From the NCBI RefSeq assembly GCF_900182985.1, contig NZ_FXUY01000001.1, positions 1,240,001-1,304,000 on the forward strand: a stretch of DNA of 64,000 nucleotides. Reading direction: 5' to 3'. Of the stretch, positions 1 through 9,705 are shown in pieces. The stretch comes from Pseudomonas helmanticensis (lineage in GTDB: Bacteria > Pseudomonadota > Gammaproteobacteria > Pseudomonadales > Pseudomonadaceae). The translations under genes and the position numbers were made by a program. A model generated the notes under the pieces. The model saw nothing but the letters and a program-made list of their open reading frames with translations, had not been told where the DNA came from and made no database searches. Numbering within the stretch: position 1 is the stretch's first letter; each line of letters starts with the position of its first letter.

Positions 1-1580
1 CCGCTGTCATTGACCGTGACCGCCGAGGTCAGCGAACCGTTGATTGCCAGGCGACCCTGATTGACCAGCGTCGGGCCGTTGTAGCTGTTGTTGCCGGTCA
101 TCACCAGCGTGCCGATGCCTTGCTTGGTCAAACCGCCATGGCCGGAGATGTCGTTGCGCCAGGTGTCGAGGCCGCAGGTGATGTCATTGCACACGCGCTC
201 GGTCGGTTTGCCTTGATCGATGATCGCGCCAATGCCGGGCAAATCAGCAACAAACTGGCCGGAACCGTAGGCGCCCTGAATGCGGAATTCCTCGGGAATG
301 TCCTTCTCGGTGACAAACATCGCCGGGCCATCGATGCCCTTGCGCAGGTTGATCATGCCCCAGCCGTACAAGGCGTCGATGCCCGGTGCGCCGAGGTCGG
401 TGGCGGTGGTACGCAACACCGTGGCGACCTGATCGCCGGTCATGTATGGGAAGCGTTCCATCAACACCGCCATGGAGCCAGCGACGTGTGGCGCGGCCAT
501 CGAGGTGCCGTTGTAATTTTTGTAGCCGGTGGTCAGGTTATCGGCGTTGGTGCCTTCGATGATCGAGCTGAAGATTTTCGTTCCCGGCGCCGAGACGCAG
601 AAGCTCGCGGTGTAACCGCATCGCGAGGAGAACGTGCTCATGATGTACGGGTTGGCGCTGGCCAGATCCGGGTTCTTCTGCAACGCGGCGACGGTGATCC
701 AGTTCGGCGCGATCTCAGGCACAAAGTAGCCGAGGCCGGCGATGGCATCCGGGTTATTGAGGTTGTAGTCGTTGCCGGCGGCGAAGATTGTCACGATACC
801 GCTGCGAGCGGCGGCGATAGCGCCGTCATAAGCGCCGCCGGGTTTGGTCCCGAGCAAGGTGCGGATTTCGTTGAACTGCAATTGGGCGTCGTTGACAGTG
901 AAATGCGGGTAAGCCGGATCGCGGCCGCCGAGGTCGAAGCGGTCAGTGATGCCGATGCCCCAGCTGTTGTTGATGATCCGTGCGCCACTGGCAATCAGCG
1001 CATCCCAACCGGCCTTGTACACCGCGCCATCGTTACCGCGCACGATGCCGTCCTCCGGGCCCGGATCACCGTTGTCGGCGCTGATGATCTGCGCACCGAA
1101 CGCGACGCCATGCATCGGCCCACCATCGCGACTGCCGGCGGCGATGCCACCGACGTGAGTACCGTGGGCGCCGAGCTTGCCGTCGGAGCCGACCGAGGGC
1201 GAGCCGTCATAACGGAAGGCGTCGCCGGCCTTCACCGGAATGTACGGGTCGGTGTATTCGCGGATACCGCTGGTGACCAGGGTGATGACTTTATTGCTGC
1301 CGGAAAACTCCGGGTGCGCGGCATACACCGGCTGATCGAAGATGCCCAGTTTCACGCCCTTGCCGGTGTAGCCCGCCGCGTAGGCGTGATCGGCACCGAT
1401 GGCGCCCAGGCCCCAATCGGCCTGAAACTCGTTGCTGCGCCAACTTGAAGGATCACCGTTGCGCCCGTTTTCCACATAGCCAGCGGCATGTGCCGTGCCG
1501 ATAGCGCACAGTACGGCGAACGTCAGGGTTTTGAGGGCAAAACGGCCACCCGTTTGCGCGGGGGTATTGTTGTTATTCAT
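1..1580 (-). CDS. prtB: Subtilisin-like serine protease autotransporter, PrtB-like (C-terminus beyond window)
   Basis: Extracellular S8 serine protease carried by a type V autotransporter; only the first 526 residues are in the window. It starts with ATG at 1580 and a clear signal peptide (basic N-terminus, then LTFAVLCAIGTAHA). The catalytic triad is visible: Asp82 (GIFDQPVY), His139 (GAHGTHVGG) and Ser360 (GTSMAAPH), with an FAAGN oxyanion segment between His and Ser. The last visible residues (LAINGSLTSAVTVNDSG) are the passenger beta-strand repeat that also occurs in the neighbouring autotransporter, so a beta-barrel should follow beyond position 1. It lies downstream of the prtA-like gene in the same direction, separated by a REP palindrome. 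In P. fluorescens this order is aprA-inh-aprDEF-prtA-prtB-lipA, so a lipase gene is expected off the left edge. The symbol is assigned by synteny and family. Confidence 0.88.
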   Translation of the reverse strand, partial: MNNNNTPAQTGGRFALKTLTFAVLCAIGTAHAAGYVENGRNGDPSSWRSNEFQADWGLGAIGADHAYAAGYTGKGVKLGIFDQPVYAAHPEFSGSNKVITLVTSGIREYTDPYIPVKAGDAFRYDGSPSVGSDGKLGAHGTHVGGIAAGSRDGGPMHGVAFGAQIISADNGDPGPEDGIVRGNDGAVYKAGWDALIASGARIINNSWGIGITDRFDLGGRDPAYPHFTVNDAQLQFNEIRTLLGTKPGGAYDGAIAAARSGIVTIFAAGNDYNLNNPDAIAGLGYFVPEIAPNWITVAALQKNPDLASANPYIMSTFSSRCGYTASFCVSAPGTKIFSSIIEGTNADNLTTGYKNYNGTSMAAPHVAGSMAVLMERFPYMTGDQVATVLRTTATDLGAPGIDALYGWGMINLRKGIDGPAMFVTEKDIPEEFRIQGAYGSGQFVADLPGIGAIIDQGKPTERVCNDITCGLDTWRNDISGHGGLTKQGIGTLVMTGNNSYNGPTLVNQGRLAINGSLTSAVTVNDS

Positions 1581-1641
1581 CCAGCGACCTTCCTTAGTGA
1601 TGTTGCGAAAAATCCGTGTATCCAATTCATCCCCACATAAC

Positions 1642-1730
1642 CTGTAGGAGCTGCCGCAGGCTGCGATCTTTTGCCTTTGATCCATCAAGGGCCAGATCAA
1701 AAGATCGCAGCCTGCGGCAGCTCCTACAGG
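1642..1730. repeat. REP palindrome pair (GCAGGCTGCGATC type)
   Basis: Two inverted copies of a ~30-bp module (GTAGGAGCTGCCGCAGG and its reverse complement) are separated by a short spacer. It sits between the two autotransporter genes, where it can form a long hairpin in the transcript. The same module recurs at about 4750-4966, 12040-12130, 39479-39566, 47482-47570 and 62826-62908. Confidence 0.9.
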
Positions 1731-1744
1731 GGGGGGGTAAGGGG

Positions 1745-4699
1745 TTAGAACTGCCAGTTCAGGCTCAAGCCGACGCCATGCAGCTTCTCGCGATTGGCCA
1801 GTTGTCCGTTGTAATCGAGGTTCACCCGTACGTCCTTGCTCAGGGCCAGGCTGGCTTGTACGCCAACCAGCGCGGCGTCGCGCACCAGTGCCGAACTCTC
1901 GACGCGGTACGGCGTACCGCCGCTGGCGAAGCGCAGGTGTTGTTCGGCATCGATATCGCTCAAGCTGTGCTGCCAGCCGAGGTGGCCGCTGACGTCGAGT
2001 GACTGCCGGTTCGACAAATTGAAAGTCTTGACCGCACGCACGCCGAGGGTGCTCAACACCGCGTCGCGTTGATCGCCAGAACTTTTCAATGCGGCAGCGT
2101 CGCCCTTCTCGGTAAACCCTTCTGTGTCGACATGCACATAGGCCAGATTGGCGAACGGCTCCAGCGCCAACGGTTGCAGCTGCAGTCGATAAGCCGCCTC
2201 ACCGAACACTTGCGTGGTCGCGGCATCGACCTTGGCTTTCTGCTTGGCGCTGACCTCGCCGTATTGCAGATCGCGTTTCACATCCGCGCGATGCCAGCTG
2301 TAGGCCGCGCCGGTACTCAAGCGCCAGGCACCACTTTCGTGACCGGCGTAGGCACCGAGGTGGTAGCTGTCGACCTTGGCCGAAGAGTGCGTGCCCGACC
2401 CCATGCTCAACGAGCTGTCGCTGTAACCCGTGACCAGACCGATGCGTGTCTGCTCATCGAGCGCGCCGTCGACACCGGCCAGCAAGCCACCGAGCGAAGT
2501 GCTGTAACCCGCCGTGTCATGACCCGAATCGGTAGTGCCCCACGCGCCGAGGGCTTTGATCCAGCCGTTGTTTTGCGCAGCGTTGGCATCGTGCAGACGC
2601 TCGCCGACCGCATCACGCAACTGACGACTGTCGTTGATCAGCATCGTCCCCATGGCCGGGTAGATCTCACCGCTCAGTTGCTGGAACGCTTGTCGTGCCG
2701 ATGTGGCTGAGGGCGACAACAACAGGCTTTCATAGACCGAATTGCCGGCACCGAGGCTTTCGACGGCCGCGCCTGCCGAGCGTTGATTCGGCGTCAGGCC
2801 AACGCTGGCGAATGACCTCGTGTTGCGCTTGATATTCAGTTGAATACCGTTGGCGGCGTAGTCGAGGCTGCCGCCGATAAACAGGTAATTCGGCAGCACG
2901 GCGCCGAACCGGCCCTGAATCCCGCCGGCCGCTTGCAAGATGTCGTATTGGTGACCGAGCAGGCTTTGCACTTCGACGGTGCTCAGCAGCGTCGGGCTGT
3001 TTTCCAGCGACAGGCTTACGGTGGCGCCACTGATGGTCGCTGTGCCGCCGGCGACAATACGGTCGCTGCTGGTCGGCGACAGTTCCACCGCGTAGGTCGA
3101 ACCCGGCGCGAAGGTCACGTCGCCGGCCACATTCAAAGTGCCGATGGAATTACCCGGCGCCACGCGCGCGCCGCTGTTGGCGAGCAATGCGCCAATCCGC
3201 CCGGAGCCGCCGAGGGTGCCGCTGTCGTTGACGGTCACTGCCGAGGCCAGCGAACCATTGACCGTCAGCAGACCGCCATTGACCGTGGTCGGGCCGCGAT
3301 AGCTGTTCTCCCCTGTCAGCAACAATTGGCCGTCACCGGACTTGATCAGGCTGCCTTGATAAACCCGCGTGGCGGCCGCGGCATCACGAGCCATGCCGAC
3401 CGCATAGTCGGTCTGATCCTGCTGGCTGGCGCTGGCCGGAATACCGTTTTGCCAACCGTTGGCCAGCAGGGTTTGCTGCCAGGCGCTGTGCTCGGCGAGG
3501 TCTTCGCGCTGGCGCTGGATCAGCGCCTTGTCGGAGATGTCATTGCTCCAGACATCGCTCTGCCCGGCCGGCAGATTGGCGTCGAACGCGCCGAGCAGTT
3601 GCCCCGGCCCGCGCATCGCCCGATTGAGGTTGGCCACGCCCCAACCGACCTGCCCGTTCGGCGCATCGGTCACCGAGCCATCCAGTTGCGTGGCGGTGGT
3701 CAGCAGGGTTTCCAGCGCTTGCTGGTTGTTCATGTACGGGTAGCGTTCCATCACCAGCGCCAAGGCGCCGGTCGCGTGCGGTGCCGACATCGAGGTGCCG
3801 GACTTGACCGAGTAACCGCCGCCGGGGATGGTGCTGTCGATCTTCGCTCCCGGCGTGGTGATGCACCAATACTTGGCGATGCCACACTGGTTGTACTTCT
3901 GCTGATTGCTTTGATCGAGCCCGGACACCGCGAGCCAATGCCCTTCGAGATCCGGCTGAAAATACGGCAGCGCCGAGCGCACGCTAGCGTTCGGGTACCC
4001 ACTGTTGCCGGCGCTGAACACATTGATCACGCCGCGCTGCGAGGACACCTCGGCTGCGGCATCGAGCCAGGTGCCCTGGTTCCAGTGCTGGGCGTAGGCA
4101 GCATGCAGATCGGCGAGAGTTCGATAGCTGACGTCCGGCGGCTGGCTGCCCCAGCTGTTGTTGATCGCACGTACACCGGCATCGGCCAAGGCGTTGTAGA
4201 CCGCTTTGAAATAGCGCGGATCGGGCTTGGGACCGAACAGGAAGCTGTCGTTCTTGTTGGTGTTGCCGACGTAGATTTGCGCGTTGTAGGCGACGCCGTG
4301 CATACCGCTGCCATCACGCGATGCACCCATGGTGCCGACCACGTGAGTGCCGTGTGAATCGTTGTTGGGGTTGAGCGTGCCGTCGACGTTGAACAGCGAA
4401 CCATCGACGTAAGTGCCCTTGGCCAATACCGGGTGATAGCGGTCGGCCGCGAACTCGGGATGGGCGGCATCGAATCCGGAGTCGAGGGCGCCGATTTTCA
4501 CGCCTTTACCGGTGATGCCCGCCGCGTAAGCCTGATCGGCCTGCATACGACCGAGGCCCCAGTCACGGAGGAATTCGGCGCTGCGCCAACTGCCCGGATC
4601 GCCGGGTTTGCCGGTTTCCAGGTATTGCGCCTGGACCTGGGTTGTCGAAATCACAAGCAGCAGGGTACCGACCGAGATCGGCTTGATGCGTACGTCCAT
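1745..4699 (-). CDS. prtA: Subtilisin-like serine protease autotransporter, PrtA-like
   Basis: Secreted S8 protease with a C-terminal translocator, 984 residues. I chose ATG at 4699 because it opens directly into a signal peptide (ISVGTLLLVISTTQVQAQ); two in-frame GTG codons lie just upstream. The triad is Asp73 (GALDSGFD), His116 (NDSHGTHVVGT) and Ser303 (KSGTSMSAPH), with FSAGN before the Ser. The protease domain ends near residue 370, followed by a passenger beta-strand repeat (GGLLTVNGSLASAVTV) and a ~280-residue autotransporter beta-barrel ending in the expected aromatic residue (NWQF). The N-terminal and repeat segments closely resemble prtB next door, suggesting an old tandem duplication. 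It is probably co-transcribed with aprDEF, although a REP cluster lies between it and aprF. Substrates cannot be read from the sequence. Confidence 0.9.
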   Translation of the reverse strand: MDVRIKPISVGTLLLVISTTQVQAQYLETGKPGDPGSWRSAEFLRDWGLGRMQADQAYAAGITGKGVKIGALDSGFDAAHPEFAADRYHPVLAKGTYVDGSLFNVDGTLNPNNDSHGTHVVGTMGASRDGSGMHGVAYNAQIYVGNTNKNDSFLFGPKPDPRYFKAVYNALADAGVRAINNSWGSQPPDVSYRTLADLHAAYAQHWNQGTWLDAAAEVSSQRGVINVFSAGNSGYPNASVRSALPYFQPDLEGHWLAVSGLDQSNQQKYNQCGIAKYWCITTPGAKIDSTIPGGGYSVKSGTSMSAPHATGALALVMERYPYMNNQQALETLLTTATQLDGSVTDAPNGQVGWGVANLNRAMRGPGQLLGAFDANLPAGQSDVWSNDISDKALIQRQREDLAEHSAWQQTLLANGWQNGIPASASQQDQTDYAVGMARDAAAATRVYQGSLIKSGDGQLLLTGENSYRGPTTVNGGLLTVNGSLASAVTVNDSGTLGGSGRIGALLANSGARVAPGNSIGTLNVAGDVTFAPGSTYAVELSPTSSDRIVAGGTATISGATVSLSLENSPTLLSTVEVQSLLGHQYDILQAAGGIQGRFGAVLPNYLFIGGSLDYAANGIQLNIKRNTRSFASVGLTPNQRSAGAAVESLGAGNSVYESLLLSPSATSARQAFQQLSGEIYPAMGTMLINDSRQLRDAVGERLHDANAAQNNGWIKALGAWGTTDSGHDTAGYSTSLGGLLAGVDGALDEQTRIGLVTGYSDSSLSMGSGTHSSAKVDSYHLGAYAGHESGAWRLSTGAAYSWHRADVKRDLQYGEVSAKQKAKVDAATTQVFGEAAYRLQLQPLALEPFANLAYVHVDTEGFTEKGDAAALKSSGDQRDAVLSTLGVRAVKTFNLSNRQSLDVSGHLGWQHSLSDIDAEQHLRFASGGTPYRVESSALVRDAALVGVQASLALSKDVRVNLDYNGQLANREKLHGVGLSLNWQF

Positions 4700-4750
4700 G
4701 TTCACCACTCACTTTCTTATTGTTGTGCAGTTCTGACTCATGCCGCGAAC

Positions 4751-4966
4751 ATCAAAAGATCGCAGCCTGCGGCAGCGCCTGCAGGGATGTGTTGTGCTAC
4801 TCAAACCTCATCGTTGAAACCGTCATGCAGGAGTTGCCGAAGGCTGCGATCTGTTGATCCTGTTTTGAACAATCAAAGTCAAAAGATCGCAGCCTGCGGC
4901 AGCTCCTACCAAACCTCATGGTCAAACCGTCATGTAGGAGCTGCCGAAGGCTGCGATCCGTTGATC
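4751..4966. repeat. Cluster of four REP half-sites
   Basis: Four alternating copies of the GATCGCAGCCTGCGGCAG module (two forward, two reversed, several with the variant GCCGAAGG) fill the 295-bp gap between aprF and prtA. They can fold as two adjacent hairpins in the operon transcript. Confidence 0.88.
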
Positions 4967-5003
4967 TTGCTTTGCATAGATCACAGCCATCAGGAGGTCG
5001 CTG

Positions 5004-6371
5004 TCATTGGGTTTTCGGCACCTGGCCAAACGCTTCGTCCACTCGGGCAAGGTCCTGTTCGCTCAAGGTTCCGGCGTAGTAATGCAATTTCGTCCAGGCC
5101 ATCAAATAGTCGTACCGCGCCTGCGCCAGATCGCGGCGGGTAGTGAACAGCTGTTGCTCGGCGTTCAGCGCATCGAGGTTGGTCCGCTCGCCGCCAAGAA
5201 TGCTCTGCTTGGTCGACACCACCAGCGCTTCGGCCGAGGTCAGCGCTTTCTGGTAAGCGCGCAGTTTATTGACCCCCGACAGGCAGGCACTGAACTGCCG
5301 ACGCAGTTCGATCAAGGTCTCGCGAGTCTTGCCGTCGAGTTCGTACTCGGCCTGCTCCATGGTGCGGCTGGCCTGACGCGTCGAGGCCGAAACCCCACCA
5401 CCGGCATACAGCGGCACGTTGATTTCAATGCCGATGGTGTTGGTGTCATAACGCTGGTTATAGGTGTTGCCGCTTTCCGACTCGTTCTGCCGCGCCGACG
5501 CGTAAGCATTGACCTTCGGCAGGTGCCCGGCTCGATTGCGCTCAACCTCGTAACGCGCCACTTCCACAGCCTGACGCTGCGACGCGAGGTTGGGGTTGTT
5601 GCTGATCGCCAGTTCGTGCCAGGTGTCGTAATTGGCCGGTTGCAGGGTGAACGTCTGGAAATCCTGATCCAGCGGCGCCAGATCCGTGATGTCCACCGCC
5701 GGCAGACCGACCAGCGCGCCCAGTTCACGTAATGCGGCGTCTTGCTCGTTGCGCGCCTCGATCTCCTCGGCGGTCGCCAGTTCATAGCGCGACTCGGCTT
5801 CGAGAATGTCGGTGCGGGTGCCCTCGCCCTGCTTGAACATGTGTTCGTTCTGCTGGAACTGCTGCTCGTAGGCCTTCTTCTTCGCCTGAGCGATGTCGAT
5901 CTGATCCTGCGCAAACAAGGCCTTGGTGTAGTTGTCCAGCACGCGGACCAACAACTCCTGGCTCTTGCCACGGAAGTTCGCGTCGGCAAACAGCGACTGC
6001 GCCACACCCTTGCGATACGCCGCGTAGGCTTCGTAGTCGAGCAGCGGTTGCTGCACGGTCAGGGTCGAGCCGTAACTGCTGTAGTTACGTTCATCGGTAC
6101 GATTGCGTGCACGCTCATCAAGGGACGTGGCTTTCGACGTGTTACGGCCCTTGTTGTAGTTGTAACCGATTTTCGGCAACAGCCCGGCGCGGCCAATCGC
6201 GCGGTTTTCCAGGCCGGCGTCACGCTCCTTGATCGCCCCGAGGAACACCGGGTCATTGCGCAACGCTTGTTCGTAGATATCGAACGGCCCCATGGCCGCC
6301 AGTGCACTGTTGCCCGCCAGCAGCGCAAGCGCCGCCGTAAGCATGGAAAGCTTATTCATACAGCCGAACAT
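5004..6371 (-). CDS. aprF: TolC-family outer membrane protein of type I secretion, AprF
   Basis: Outer membrane channel of the type I exporter for the RTX protease AprA, 455 residues, the usual TolC/PrtF length. A signal peptide ending ...GNSALAA is followed by a periplasmic alpha-barrel and outer membrane strands; the TolC-like opening (FDIYEQALRNDPVFLGA) is clear. The ATG at 6371 lies three bases after the aprE stop, with GAGGA six bases upstream; a second ATG at 6359 (MNKLSML) is possible and would trim four residues. It is the last gene of the aprDEF set, overlapping or abutting its neighbours, so translational coupling is likely. Family assignment is firm; AprF is chosen over other TolC paralogues from operon position. 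Confidence 0.92.
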   Translation of the reverse strand: MFGCMNKLSMLTAALALLAGNSALAAMGPFDIYEQALRNDPVFLGAIKERDAGLENRAIGRAGLLPKIGYNYNKGRNTSKATSLDERARNRTDERNYSSYGSTLTVQQPLLDYEAYAAYRKGVAQSLFADANFRGKSQELLVRVLDNYTKALFAQDQIDIAQAKKKAYEQQFQQNEHMFKQGEGTRTDILEAESRYELATAEEIEARNEQDAALRELGALVGLPAVDITDLAPLDQDFQTFTLQPANYDTWHELAISNNPNLASQRQAVEVARYEVERNRAGHLPKVNAYASARQNESESGNTYNQRYDTNTIGIEINVPLYAGGGVSASTRQASRTMEQAEYELDGKTRETLIELRRQFSACLSGVNKLRAYQKALTSAEALVVSTKQSILGGERTNLDALNAEQQLFTTRRDLAQARYDYLMAWTKLHYYAGTLSEQDLARVDEAFGQVPKTQ

Positions 6372-6373
6372 CC

Positions 6374-7723
6374 TTATTCCTCGGTCAACGCGGAGCCGGC
6401 CCGGTCGAGCAGCGGTTTGAACAGATAGTTGAGGAGTGAACGTTCACCGGTGCGCACGAACATTTCTGCCGGCATGCCGGGCTTGATCACCAGACCGTTG
6501 AGCTTCTCCATGGCCTGATCGCTGACGCTGCTGCGCAACACGTAGTACGGCACGCCGGTTTTCTCATCGACCATCTGGTCGGCGGAAATCAGGCTGACTT
6601 CGCCCGGTACACGCGGGGTTTTGCTTTGGTTGAACGCGGTAAACAGGATATCGACCGGCAAATGCGTGCCGACCTTGTCGATCAGGTTGATCGGCAGGTG
6701 CCCTTCCACTTCCAGCCTCGTACCTTGCGGAACGATCTCCAGCAGAGTCTCGCCCTGCCGCACCACCGCGCCCTCGGTGTGCACGCCAAGATTGACCGCG
6801 ACGCCATCAGCGGTGGCGATGATTTCGCTGTGTTGCAGGTCGAAACCGGCCGAGGTCAGTTGCTCGGACAGGGTGACGCTTTTCAGTTGCGCGTCGGCCA
6901 GTTGCGTGCGGACTTCCTTCTGATACTCCTCGCCGTGCTGTTGCAGCTTCAGGCGCGATTCGAGGATGCCCTGCTCGACGCGGCCGCTTTCACCGGTGTT
7001 TTCCGCCAGTTGCTGCTGCACTTGCGACAGTTGGCGTTGGTATTCCATCAAGCGGTTACGCGGGATGTAGCCGTTGTCGGCCAGCGGTTGCAGGTTGCGC
7101 AATTGCTGCTGCAGGGAATCGGCCTGGGCATTCAGATCGGTACGTGCGCGGCGCATCCCCGACAGTTGCGCGGTGGCGCCTTCGATGCTCGCGCGCAATG
7201 CCGATTGCTCCCGATAGAACGCTTCGCGACGGCTGCTGAACAGCTGCCGCTGGCCTTCCAGAACCAGTGCCAGGCGCGGATCCGGGTCGGTGCTCAACTG
7301 CGCCGGAAACGTCACTTGCTTGAGGTTGTCGCGCTCAGCCTGCCAACGCGCGAGGCTGGCCCAGGCCATGCGGTACTGCGCTTGCAGCGACTGCACGTCG
7401 GCGGCGACTTGCGTCTGATCGAGGCGAAACAGAGGCTGGCCCTGTTTGACGATCTCGCCTTCGCGCACGAGGATCCGGCTGACCACGCCGCTGCTCATCG
7501 ACTGTACGGCTTTGCGTTTACCCGAGACCACCACGGTGCCCTGCACCGGGATGCCTTGATCGAGTGGCGCCAATGCTGCCCAGGTGAAGAAACTGCCGGC
7601 GCCGACGATAGCCAGAATCCAGCCCATGCGCGCGAAGAACTTTGCATCGCGCTCCGGACGCTCGGTGATGTAGGCGTGTTCCATGCTCGCTTCGTTTTCA
7701 GTGTTCATGCTGGCGCTGCTCAT
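6374..7723 (-). CDS. aprE: Type I secretion membrane fusion protein, AprE (HlyD family)
   Basis: Periplasmic adaptor linking the ABC exporter AprD to AprF, 449 residues. Features: a cytoplasmic N-terminus, one membrane segment near residues 33-51 (GWILAIVGAGSFFTWAAL), a biotinyl-lipoyl-like half-motif (VQSMSSGVVSRILVREGEIV), a long Gln/Leu-rich coiled coil of about residues 110-290, and the C-terminal HlyD region (GMPAEMFVRTGERSLLNYL). Its ATG overlaps the aprD stop as ATGA, so the two are translationally coupled, and its stop is two bases before aprF. It belongs to the PrtE/AprE branch by context with a serralysin and its inhibitor. Confidence 0.93.
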   Translation of the reverse strand: MSSASMNTENEASMEHAYITERPERDAKFFARMGWILAIVGAGSFFTWAALAPLDQGIPVQGTVVVSGKRKAVQSMSSGVVSRILVREGEIVKQGQPLFRLDQTQVAADVQSLQAQYRMAWASLARWQAERDNLKQVTFPAQLSTDPDPRLALVLEGQRQLFSSRREAFYREQSALRASIEGATAQLSGMRRARTDLNAQADSLQQQLRNLQPLADNGYIPRNRLMEYQRQLSQVQQQLAENTGESGRVEQGILESRLKLQQHGEEYQKEVRTQLADAQLKSVTLSEQLTSAGFDLQHSEIIATADGVAVNLGVHTEGAVVRQGETLLEIVPQGTRLEVEGHLPINLIDKVGTHLPVDILFTAFNQSKTPRVPGEVSLISADQMVDEKTGVPYYVLRSSVSDQAMEKLNGLVIKPGMPAEMFVRTGERSLLNYLFKPLLDRAGSALTEE

Positions 7724-9495
7724 ACACCCGAATTCCTTGTCGTGGGCTGATACTGCCGGCTCATGCTGAGCCCGCCCGGTGCTTGCGCCGGTTTTTCACG
7801 TTGTTGTTCCTGCTGGCCGGAAAGCGCCTTGAGCACATCCTGACTCGGGCCGAACGCCTGCAAACGGCCGTCGTTGAGTACCAGCAACTTGTCCGCCTGA
7901 GCCAGTACCGAAGAACGGTGCGTTACCAGTACCACAGTGGTGCCCTGCGCTTTCAATTGCGCAATGGCACTGGCCAACGCAGCTTCGCCGACGGTATCGA
8001 GATTGGAATTCGGCTCATCCAGCACCACCAGGCTCGGCTTGCCATACATGGCGCGCGCCAGTGCCACGCGCTGCTTCTGGCCACCGGACAAACCGCTGCC
8101 GTCCTCGCCCAGTTGCGTGTCATAACCTTGCGGCAAACGCAGAATCATTTCGTGAACACCGGCCTGTTGCGCCGCGGCGACGACTTTCTGCGCATCGGTT
8201 TCGCTGAACCGGGCGATGTTCTCGGCGATGCTGCCGCTGAACAGTTCGATGTCCTGCGGCAGGTAACCGACATATGGGCCGAGCTGATCGCGGTTCCAGC
8301 GGTGAATATCAGCGCCATCCAGACGCACGGTGCCGCCGAGCGCCTGCCAGACACCGACCAGCACCCGCGCCAGGGTTGATTTGCCAGAGCCGGAGGCGCC
8401 GAGCACGCCAAGCACTTCACCCGCCCCCAGATTGAAATTGACCATATGCAGAGTCGCCGCACGCTGCCCCGGCGGGCCAGCGCTGACTTGTTCGAAGGTG
8501 ATCTGGCCTTTCGGTGCCGGCAGCGCCATGGCGTCTTCGCTTGGCGGAAACGCTTGCAGCAAGGCGTCGAGACGGCGGTAAGCCAGCTTCGCCCCGCTCC
8601 ACTGCTTCCACACGGCAATCAACTGATCGATCGGGCTCAGTACGCGGCCCATCAAGATCGACCCGGCGATCATCATCCCGGCGGTCATGTCGCCCTTTAT
8701 CACCAACAGCGCGCCGAGGCCGAGCACCAGCGATTGCAGGCACAGACGCAAGGTTTTACTCAACGAGCTGATCACCGCGCCGGTGTCGCTGGCCTGATTC
8801 TGCAAACCAAGGAAACGCGAATGCACCTGGAACCAGCGCTTGCGCAACGAACCGAGCATGCCCATTGCCTGAATGGTTTCGGCGTTGTGCAGATGGCTGG
8901 TGGCCAACTGGCTGGATTTTTGCGAGAACCCGGCGGCTTCGCCCAGCGGCTTTTTGGTCATGTATTCGTTCAGGCAAGCCAGCGCGATCAGCAGCAGCGC
9001 GCCCGCCGTGGCGAGGACACCGAGCCAGACGTTGAACAGATAAATCACGAACAGATAGACCGGGAACCACGGCGCATCGAAGAACGCGAACAGCGCCGGC
9101 CCGGTAACGAATTGACGGATGTGGGTGAGATCGCCCAGCGACTGCCCGGCGTTGCCCTCGCCCTTGAACAGATTGCGTTCGAATGCAGCCTGATAGACGC
9201 GCAGATTGAAACGACGCTCCAACTGGCTGCCAATGCGGATCACGATAAAACTGCGGATCACCTCCAGCAGGCCAATGAAGGCGAAGAAACCAACGACCAT
9301 CAGCGACAACATCGCCAAGGTGGTTTCATTCTGCGAGGACAGCACCCGGTCATAGACCTGAAGCATGTAGATGGAGGGCACCAGCATCAGCACGTTAATC
9401 AGTGCGGTAAAACAGCCGACGCTGATCAGGATGCTTTTATAGTCACCCAATGCCTTGAATAAGGGAGCGGTGGCTGGGGCCTTCGCCATCTTCAT
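7720..9495 (-). CDS. aprD: Type I secretion ABC transporter permease/ATPase, AprD
   Basis: Inner membrane ABC exporter that powers one-step secretion of AprA, 591 residues. The N-terminal half holds five to six membrane helices (e.g. ILISVGCFTALINVLMLV, VYLFVIYLFNVWLGVLATAG). The C-terminal ATPase has Walker A GASGSGKST near residue 365, signature LSGGQKQRVALARAM, Walker B LVVLDEPNSNLD and a switch His (LVTHR). There is no N-terminal C39 peptidase domain, as expected for exporters of RTX proteins with uncleaved C-terminal signals. An AGGA precedes the ATG by about seven bases. The gene follows the inhibitor gene after ~210 bp. Confidence 0.94.
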   Translation of the reverse strand: MKMAKAPATAPLFKALGDYKSILISVGCFTALINVLMLVPSIYMLQVYDRVLSSQNETTLAMLSLMVVGFFAFIGLLEVIRSFIVIRIGSQLERRFNLRVYQAAFERNLFKGEGNAGQSLGDLTHIRQFVTGPALFAFFDAPWFPVYLFVIYLFNVWLGVLATAGALLLIALACLNEYMTKKPLGEAAGFSQKSSQLATSHLHNAETIQAMGMLGSLRKRWFQVHSRFLGLQNQASDTGAVISSLSKTLRLCLQSLVLGLGALLVIKGDMTAGMMIAGSILMGRVLSPIDQLIAVWKQWSGAKLAYRRLDALLQAFPPSEDAMALPAPKGQITFEQVSAGPPGQRAATLHMVNFNLGAGEVLGVLGASGSGKSTLARVLVGVWQALGGTVRLDGADIHRWNRDQLGPYVGYLPQDIELFSGSIAENIARFSETDAQKVVAAAQQAGVHEMILRLPQGYDTQLGEDGSGLSGGQKQRVALARAMYGKPSLVVLDEPNSNLDTVGEAALASAIAQLKAQGTTVVLVTHRSSVLAQADKLLVLNDGRLQAFGPSQDVLKALSGQQEQQREKPAQAPGGLSMSRQYQPTTRNSGV

Positions 9496-9705
9496 TGATT
9501 ATTCCTGAAAGAGATCTCTCGCCAATCTTTGGCAAGACTTCAATTAATTGTTCGTGCCTGGCCACAACGCAATTAGCGAACGACCGATTACACTTTCATA
9601 ACAACTTGCGTTGTTTATTGCGGTGCAGTTGCCATTCACTCGGCGACTTATAACCACATGCTACTGCCTTATACTGAAACTCTACGGCCAACTTGATCAT
9701 TACGA

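Noticed and set aside
1642..1730. Repeated GTAGGAGCTGCCGCAGG units considered as a CRISPR array
   Set aside because: Copies are paired inverted palindromes dispersed through the window, not regularly spaced direct repeats; they are REP elements.
120..4357. Long plus-strand frames opposite the autotransporters
   Set aside because: Shadow frames; composition (Arg, Gly, Val, Ala rich) and lack of ribosome sites argue against them, while the minus strand has full catalytic motifs.
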